Origin: JAJPJX01 sp964568355
GTDB lineage: Bacteria > Acidobacteriota > Terriglobia > Bryobacterales > Bryobacteraceae
NCBI GenBank assembly: GCA_964568355.1
Contig: CAZMRK010000451.1
Coordinates: forward strand, 1-18,375
Reading direction: 5' to 3'
DNA length: 18,375 nucleotides
Below are positions 14,570 through 18,375 of the stretch, one piece after another. The stretch's first letter is position 1, and each line of letters begins with the position of its first letter. Under the pieces are notes generated by a model. The model was given only the letters and a program-made list of their open reading frames with translations, did no database searches and was not told the origin of the DNA. The translations under genes were made by a program, and so were the position numbers.

Positions 14570-14934
14570 TGCTGGATGCCGGCGCGCTCATCGCCTTGGA
14601 CCGCGGGGATAAGCGCATGATCGCCTTGCTCCATCGGGCGTTAGCTCAAGGTCGGACTTTCCGAGTGCCTGCGGGCGTCGTGGGACAAGCTTGGCGCGAT
14701 GGCCGTATTCAGGTTACGTTAGCGCGGTTCTTGCGGAGCGAGGAAGTGGAGATTATTCCCCTCGATGATCAGCTTGCCCGTTCCTGTGGAGAACTCTGCG
14801 GCGCCGCCAACTCGCCGGATATCATCGATGCGTCGGTGGTCATCCTTGCCAGGGAGCGGCGTGACCCCATAGTTACCAGCGATCCGAATGACCTGCGGCG
14901 TCTCGATCCGGCAGCCCAGATTATTCCCGTGTAA
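14533..14934 (+). CDS. PIN-domain ribonuclease toxin (TA module 2)
   Basis: A 133-residue PIN protein. It belongs to the group with LDAGALIALDRGD near the N-terminus, VPAGVVGQAWRDG, SPDIIDASVVILA and VTSDPNDLRRL. The acidic residues D15, D96, D99, D117 and D120 are present. At the second canonical position, usually Glu, there is Q52 (VVGQAWRD). As far as I recall this Gln is shared by this PIN group, so it need not mean loss of activity. The GTG at 14533 overlaps the antitoxin by 37 bases. A second in-frame GTG at 14569 overlaps the antitoxin stop (TAGTG) and would remove 12 residues rich in Arg and Thr; either could be real. It converges on gyrA across an 89-base gap holding the double hairpin. 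Confidence 0.85.
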   Translation: MGRTRTRTAAGIVLDAGALIALDRGDKRMIALLHRALAQGRTFRVPAGVVGQAWRDGRIQVTLARFLRSEEVEIIPLDDQLARSCGELCGAANSPDIIDASVVILARERRDPIVTSDPNDLRRLDPAAQIIPV

Positions 14935-14956
14935 GATTTCTGGGAACGCGCGTGGG

Positions 14957-14992
14957 GCGGATCCCTGATCCGCGGGCGACCCCCGGTCGCCC
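14957..14992. repeat. Two abutting perfect hairpins (REP-like / bidirectional terminator candidate)
   Basis: GCGGATC, CCT loop, GATCCGC (14957..14973) is followed with no gap by GGGCGACC, CCC loop, GGTCGCCC (14974..14992). The stems are perfect, seven and eight pairs, each with a three-base loop. The pair lies between the converging ends of TA module 2 and gyrA. There are no T-runs, so it is not a standard intrinsic terminator. The compact twin-palindrome form resembles dispersed REP-type elements. Structure is seen; class is inferred. Confidence 0.7.
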
Positions 14993-15023
14993 AAGGGTCG
15001 GCCGCGAACCAGGTCCACTCACC

Positions 15024-17579
15024 TTACTGCAAAGGCAAATTGCTTTGGCCTTCGCTGCCGTTTCCGTTGCCGTTGCCGCCGTTGCCGTTCTCGGCCTCCG
15101 GAATGACCGAAGCCGCCGCTACCTCGTCGCCCTCTTCCAGCTTTACCAGGCGCACGCCCTGCGTCGAACGGCCGGCCTGCCGGATCTCCGAGGATTCCAG
15201 CCGGATGATCTTGCCGTCCTTGGTCACAATCATCAGATCGGAATCCTCCTTCACATTGAGGATCGCCACCACCTGGCCGTTGCGGGTGCTGGTCTTCATG
15301 TTGATGACGCCCTTGCCGCCGCGCGAGGTGAGCCGGTAGTCGGTCAACGGCGTGCGCTTGCCATAGCCGTTCTGGGAGATCGAAAGGATCAACCCTTCCT
15401 CCTCCACCACCACCATGCCGACCAGGTGATCGCCTTTCGCCAGGTCCATGGCCCGCACCCCGCGCGCCGGACGTCCCATCGGCCGCACCTGGCTCTCGGC
15501 AAAGCGAATCGCCTGCCCTGCCCTCGATCCCAGGAAGATGTAGTTCGAGCCGTTGGTTAGGTCGGCCGCGATCAGTTCGTCGCCTTCGTCCAGCCCCACC
15601 GCGATGATGCCGCGCGCCATGGGATTGTCGAACTCCGTCAGCTCTGATTTCTTGATGACCCCTTTGCGCGTCACCATGACCACATAGCGGTCCGGAACGA
15701 ATTCGCGCACCGCCAGGAACGTCTTTACCGTCTCGTCGGGCTGCAGATTGATCAGGTTCGAGATGTGCTTGCCCTTGCCTGTGGTACTGGCGTCCGGAAT
15801 CTCGTAGATCTTGAGCCAGTACACCCGGCCCTTGTCCGTAAAGATCAGCAGGTAGGCATGGGTCGAGGCGACAATCAGGTGCTCCACGAAATCCTCCGTG
15901 CGAGTCCCCATGCCGATCCGTCCCTTGCCTCCCCGGGTCTGGCGGCGATAGGTATCCACCGCGGTCCGCTTCAGATATCCGCCGTGGGTCACCGTGACCG
16001 CCACGTCTTCCACCGGAACCAGGTCTTCCAGCTTGATCTCGCCGGTATCCTCCACAATCTCGGTCCGGCGCTTATCGCCGAACTCTTTTCTCACATCTTC
16101 GAGCTCTTTGATGATGACGCCTTGCAGCACCTTTTCCGAGCCGAGAATCTCCAGGTATTCCGCGATCCGCCGCTGGATATCGGTCAGTTCATCCAGAATC
16201 TTCTGCTGCTCCATCCCGGTCAGGCGTTGCAGTTGCAGTTCGATGATCGCCTGAGCCTGCTTCTCGGTGAACTCGAAGCGGGCGATCAGGTTGTCCCTGG
16301 CCTCGCGCGGCGCCCTGGCAGCCCGAATCAGCCGGATCACTTCGTCCAGATTGTTGAGGGCCTTCTGGAAGCCGAGCAAGAGATGCTCCCGCTCGCGCGC
16401 CTTTCTCAGTTCGTAATCGGTGCGCCGCCGGACCACTTCCGCCCGGTGCTCGATAAAGTACTTGATCGTCTGAATCAGGCCCAACTCGCGCGGCTGCCCG
16501 CTGACGATCGACAGCATAATCACCCCAAAACCGATCTGCATTTGGGTGTGCTTATAGAGGTTGTTGAGAACCACCTCCGCCTGTTCGCCGCGCTTCAACT
16601 CGAAAACAATACGCGTACCGTCGCGGTCGCTCTCGTCCCGAATCTCGGAGATGCCCTCCAGTTTCTTCTCGTTCACCAGGGAGGCGCACTGCTCGATCAG
16701 GCGGGACTTGTTGACCTGGTACGGGATCTCGGTGACGATGATGTGGTCGCGGTCCTTGCCAACGCGCTCGATCGCCGCGCGGGCGCGCAGCTTGAGCTGG
16801 CCCCGGCCTTTGGTATAGGCGTCGTAGATGCCCTGCTTGCCCAGAATGAAACCGCCGGTCGGAAAATCGGGCCCCGGCACCATCTCCATGATGCGCGGAA
16901 GCGGTGTCTGCGGCTCCCGGATCAATGTGATCGCCGCGTTCACGATCTCGGTCAGGTTGTGCGGCGGAATATTGGTCGCCATGCCCACCGCAATCCCGGA
17001 CGAGCCGTTCACCAGCAGGTTGGGCACGCGCGTGGGCAGGACTTCCGGCTCCACCTCGCTGTCATCGTAATTGGGGCGAAAATCAACGGTCTCTTTGTCG
17101 ATATCTTCGAGTAATGCACTCGAGATTCGCGCCAGCCGTGCCTCGGTATACCGCATCGCCGCCGGAGGATCGCCGTCGATGGAGCCGAAGTTCCCCTGGC
17201 CTTCCACCAGCGGGTAGCGCATACTGAACGGCTGCGCCATGCGCACTAAAGCGTCGTAGATGGGCGCGTCTCCGTGCGGGTGGTATTTCCCCATGACCTC
17301 GCCGGTGATCTTGGCGCACTTTCGCGTGGGCCGGTTCGCCGTCAAGCCCATCTCGTGCATTCCAAAGAGGATGCGTCGATGTACCGGCTTCAGCCCGTCG
17401 CGCACATCGGGTAGCGCGCGCCCTACGATTACGCTCATGGCGTAATCCAGGTAGGAGCGCCTCATCTCATCTTCGATGTTGATGGGAAGAAGATTTTGAT
17501 CGCCATCTCCGCCTAACGGAATCTGGCCCGATGGCGGGGTCGGCGGCGGTCCTTGTACTGGATTGTCCTGATCTGACAA
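15024..17579 (-). CDS. gyrA: DNA gyrase subunit A
   Basis: GyrA is the breakage-reunion subunit of gyrase (A2B2), which puts negative supercoils into DNA using ATP hydrolysed by GyrB. The 851-residue protein has the INIEDEMRRSYLDYAMSVIV start region, the winged-helix segment HPHGDAPIYDALVRMAQ, and the catalytic tyrosine Y144 (AMRYTEARLA). The coiled-coil region lies around 375..500. The GyrA box QTRGGKG (547..553) begins the six-bladed C-terminal domain and marks it as gyrase rather than topoisomerase IV. The quinolone-determining position equal to E. coli Ser83 is A105; the Asp87 equivalent is D109. The tail (828..851) is a Gly/Asn-rich stretch. The start is TTG at 17579, five bases after AAGGAG. 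gyrB is not in the window. Confidence 0.97.
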   Translation of the reverse strand: MSDQDNPVQGPPPTPPSGQIPLGGDGDQNLLPINIEDEMRRSYLDYAMSVIVGRALPDVRDGLKPVHRRILFGMHEMGLTANRPTRKCAKITGEVMGKYHPHGDAPIYDALVRMAQPFSMRYPLVEGQGNFGSIDGDPPAAMRYTEARLARISSALLEDIDKETVDFRPNYDDSEVEPEVLPTRVPNLLVNGSSGIAVGMATNIPPHNLTEIVNAAITLIREPQTPLPRIMEMVPGPDFPTGGFILGKQGIYDAYTKGRGQLKLRARAAIERVGKDRDHIIVTEIPYQVNKSRLIEQCASLVNEKKLEGISEIRDESDRDGTRIVFELKRGEQAEVVLNNLYKHTQMQIGFGVIMLSIVSGQPRELGLIQTIKYFIEHRAEVVRRRTDYELRKAREREHLLLGFQKALNNLDEVIRLIRAARAPREARDNLIARFEFTEKQAQAIIELQLQRLTGMEQQKILDELTDIQRRIAEYLEILGSEKVLQGVIIKELEDVRKEFGDKRRTEIVEDTGEIKLEDLVPVEDVAVTVTHGGYLKRTAVDTYRRQTRGGKGRIGMGTRTEDFVEHLIVASTHAYLLIFTDKGRVYWLKIYEIPDASTTGKGKHISNLINLQPDETVKTFLAVREFVPDRYVVMVTRKGVIKKSELTEFDNPMARGIIAVGLDEGDELIAADLTNGSNYIFLGSRAGQAIRFAESQVRPMGRPARGVRAMDLAKGDHLVGMVVVEEEGLILSISQNGYGKRTPLTDYRLTSRGGKGVINMKTSTRNGQVVAILNVKEDSDLMIVTKDGKIIRLESSEIRQAGRSTQGVRLVKLEEGDEVAAASVIPEAENGNGGNGNGNGSEGQSNLPLQ

Positions 17580-17657
17580 GTTAACTCCTTGGGGAGGTTT
17601 AAAGTCTATTTTACCAAGAATTTAGGGGAAAAGAAAAACTCATCCCCAAGAACTTGT
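17576..17657 (-). promoter_or_regulatory. Long-range inverted repeat around the gyrA leader
   Basis: CTTGGGGA (17588..17595) and TCCCCAAG (17643..17650) are a perfect eight-base inverted repeat. ACAAGTT (17576..17582) and AACTTGT (17651..17657) extend it after a five-base bulge on one side. One arm contains the Shine-Dalgarno site and the TTG codon of gyrA. If the transcript begins upstream of 17657, pairing would hide the start signals. A TAAAAT box at 17613..17608 would instead start the mRNA inside the repeat and leave out the upstream arm. The repeat is seen; either role is inferred. Confidence 0.4.
17585..17590 (-). promoter_or_regulatory. Shine-Dalgarno site that fixes the TTG start of gyrA
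   Basis: AAGGAG on the minus strand lies five bases before the TTG codon at 17579. It is the strongest ribosome binding site in the window and supports the rare TTG start. Confidence 0.8.
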
Positions 17658-17680
17658 GGTCGAGTTGCCGATCGCTGTCA

Positions 17681-17709
17681 TTAGAATCGTACGCGCAATG
17701 TGGTAGGAT
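17681..17709 (+). promoter_or_regulatory. Possible promoter for the small helical protein gene
   Basis: TTAGAA (17681..17686) and TAGGAT (17704..17709) are 17 bases apart in the divergent gap with gyrA. Each matches the sigma-70 consensus only in part. It would give a leader of about 35 bases. Confidence 0.3.
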
Positions 17710-17750
17710 GCCCAGGTTCCCGGCAAATCGGGGACGGGGAGAATGGGGAT

Positions 17751-18050
17751 ATGACAGAGGATCTCGGCAGGTTTCGGTGGAATCAGGATGATCTTCGCAG
17801 GGCGGAAGCCACGGCAGCTCAATTTCTAGATGAGAATGCCGCTTGTATCGCCAACACAATGCAGGCCAAACTGGCTTTCCTGGAGCAGCTCCTGGGCCGT
17901 CTCGCCCAGCCGGAGATCGGCCTGGAGGAACGCCTGGACTGCTTCGCCCGGATCGGAGAGACCGCGCGGCTTCTGGACGAAGAGGCCAGCGCCTTTTTCG
18001 ATCTGGCCTCCCAGCCGCTGCTCAAACGCCTGCTTCGGGAGAGGTCCTGA
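17751..18050 (+). CDS. Small helical hypothetical protein
   Basis: A 99-residue protein that I do not recognise. It is charged and looks almost entirely alpha-helical, with heptad-like runs such as DLRRAEATAAQFLDENAA and AKLAFLEQLLGRLA. It has no signal peptide, membrane segment or metal motif; single Cys residues lie in ENAACIAN and LDCFARIG. I chose ATG 17751 because GGGGA lies a few bases upstream. The frame is open to 17700, but the added residues are Gly-rich and unlike the rest. It is divergent from gyrA, and its last 29 bases overlap antisense the last codons of fabD. Coding is supported by helix-like composition and codon use only, so it could still be a chance frame. Confidence 0.55.
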   Translation: MTEDLGRFRWNQDDLRRAEATAAQFLDENAACIANTMQAKLAFLEQLLGRLAQPEIGLEERLDCFARIGETARLLDEEASAFFDLASQPLLKRLLRERS

Positions 18051-18375
18051 CGAGTTCGCGGATTTTTTCTACGTCCTCCGCTTCACCGAATCGGAACCCT
18101 TCGAGGGAAGAATCGATACTGCGCAGCAGGCCGGTCAGAACGCCTCCGGCTCCGACTTCGATGAACCGCTTCACGCCCTGAGCGGCCAGGTAGCGGATGC
18201 TCTCCGCCCATCGCACCGGGTTGGGGACCTGTTCGTAAAGGCCGCGCCGTGCCTCTTCGCCCCGCCGGATTTCCTGCGCCTGCCAGTTGTTCACCAGCGG
18301 ATAGCGCAGGTCGCCGAACGTGGTGGCATTCAAGTCCACTTCCAGGCGCTCCTGGGCCGGACGCATCAGCGAGCA
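18022..18375 (-). CDS. fabD: Malonyl-CoA:ACP transacylase, C-terminal part (runs off the right edge)
   Basis: FabD moves malonyl groups from CoA to acyl carrier protein to start fatty-acid elongation. Only about 117 C-terminal residues are in the window; the frame continues past the right edge, where the last visible residues read C-S-L-M-R-P-A, matching the conserved 'HSPLM-x-PA' region. Family marks include the segment around LVNNWQAQEI, LYEQVPNPVRWAESIRYL, and GVKRFIEVGAGGVLTGLLR, which contains the EVGAGGVL-type glycine loop of FabD. The active-site Ser and the catalytic His before this point are not visible. The stop at 18022 lies 29 bases inside the converging small gene. The neighbouring fatty-acid genes cannot be seen. 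Confidence 0.88.
   Translation of the reverse strand, partial: CSLMRPAQERLEVDLNATTFGDLRYPLVNNWQAQEIRRGEEARRGLYEQVPNPVRWAESIRYLAAQGVKRFIEVGAGGVLTGLLRSIDSSLEGFRFGEAEDVEKIRELVRTSPEAGV

Noticed and set aside
15765..17114. 449-residue open frame on the plus strand
   Set aside because: Antisense shadow of gyrA; long because of high GC third positions in the opposite gene.
1..18375. CRISPR arrays, tRNA or rRNA genes, insertion sequences, phage genes
   Set aside because: Looked for on both strands; no regular spaced repeats, cloverleaf, transposase, integrase or phage protein was seen.

Overview
The window looks like chromosomal DNA from a GC-rich acidobacterium of the Solibacter/Bryobacter type. 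The main pointer is the secreted 562-residue protein at 5075..6763. Its C-terminal region resembles the family-expanded 'Solibacter uncharacterized C-terminal domain' (TIGR03437) as I remember it. The stand-alone secreted DUF4159 protein, the SUMF1-type and PHP-type secreted proteins, and the mix of core genes with toxin-antitoxin pairs fit that picture. The taxonomic call is an inference from gene content; no marker search was possible.

Layout, left to right. (1) 2..3151, plus strand: the 3' part of an M24 metallopeptidase; an ECF sigma factor with a recognisable ECF-type promoter in front of it; its membrane-anchored zinc-finger anti-sigma factor; and the 16S rRNA dimethyltransferase rsmA/ksgA. 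(2) 3156..6763, minus strand: inorganic pyrophosphatase (ppa) downstream of a GntP-family gluconate permease, and a secreted beta-propeller-like protein. (3) 6844..8811, plus strand: a secreted DUF4159 protein, a small SnoaL/DUF4440-like protein, and an RHH antitoxin/PIN toxin pair (TA module 1). (4) 8856..14105, minus strand: a likely operon of larE, a large exported fusion of a barrel-like domain with a SUMF1 domain, and an exported PHP-type metallohydrolase. (5) 14333..14934, plus strand: a second RHH/PIN toxin-antitoxin pair (TA module 2). (6) 15024..17579, minus strand: gyrA, with a tight double hairpin between it and the converging TA module. (7) 17751..18375: a small helical hypothetical protein whose 3' end overlaps antisense the 3' end of fabD (partial, runs off the right edge).

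How the genes work together. The sigma/anti-sigma pair is a self-contained envelope-signal circuit and probably activates its own transcription. The larE-led operon is the least explained part: a cytoplasmic sulfur-insertion enzyme is translationally linked to two exported proteins of unknown substrate, and a toxin-antitoxin pair in the same orientation lies on each side. Three promoters here (TA module 1, larE, TA module 2) put a TANNNT -10 box exactly six bases before the ATG, which predicts leaderless mRNAs. gyrA and the DUF4440-like gene instead have clear Shine-Dalgarno sequences. I see no tRNA, rRNA, CRISPR array, transposase or integrase. No stretch longer than 300 bases lacks a gene.
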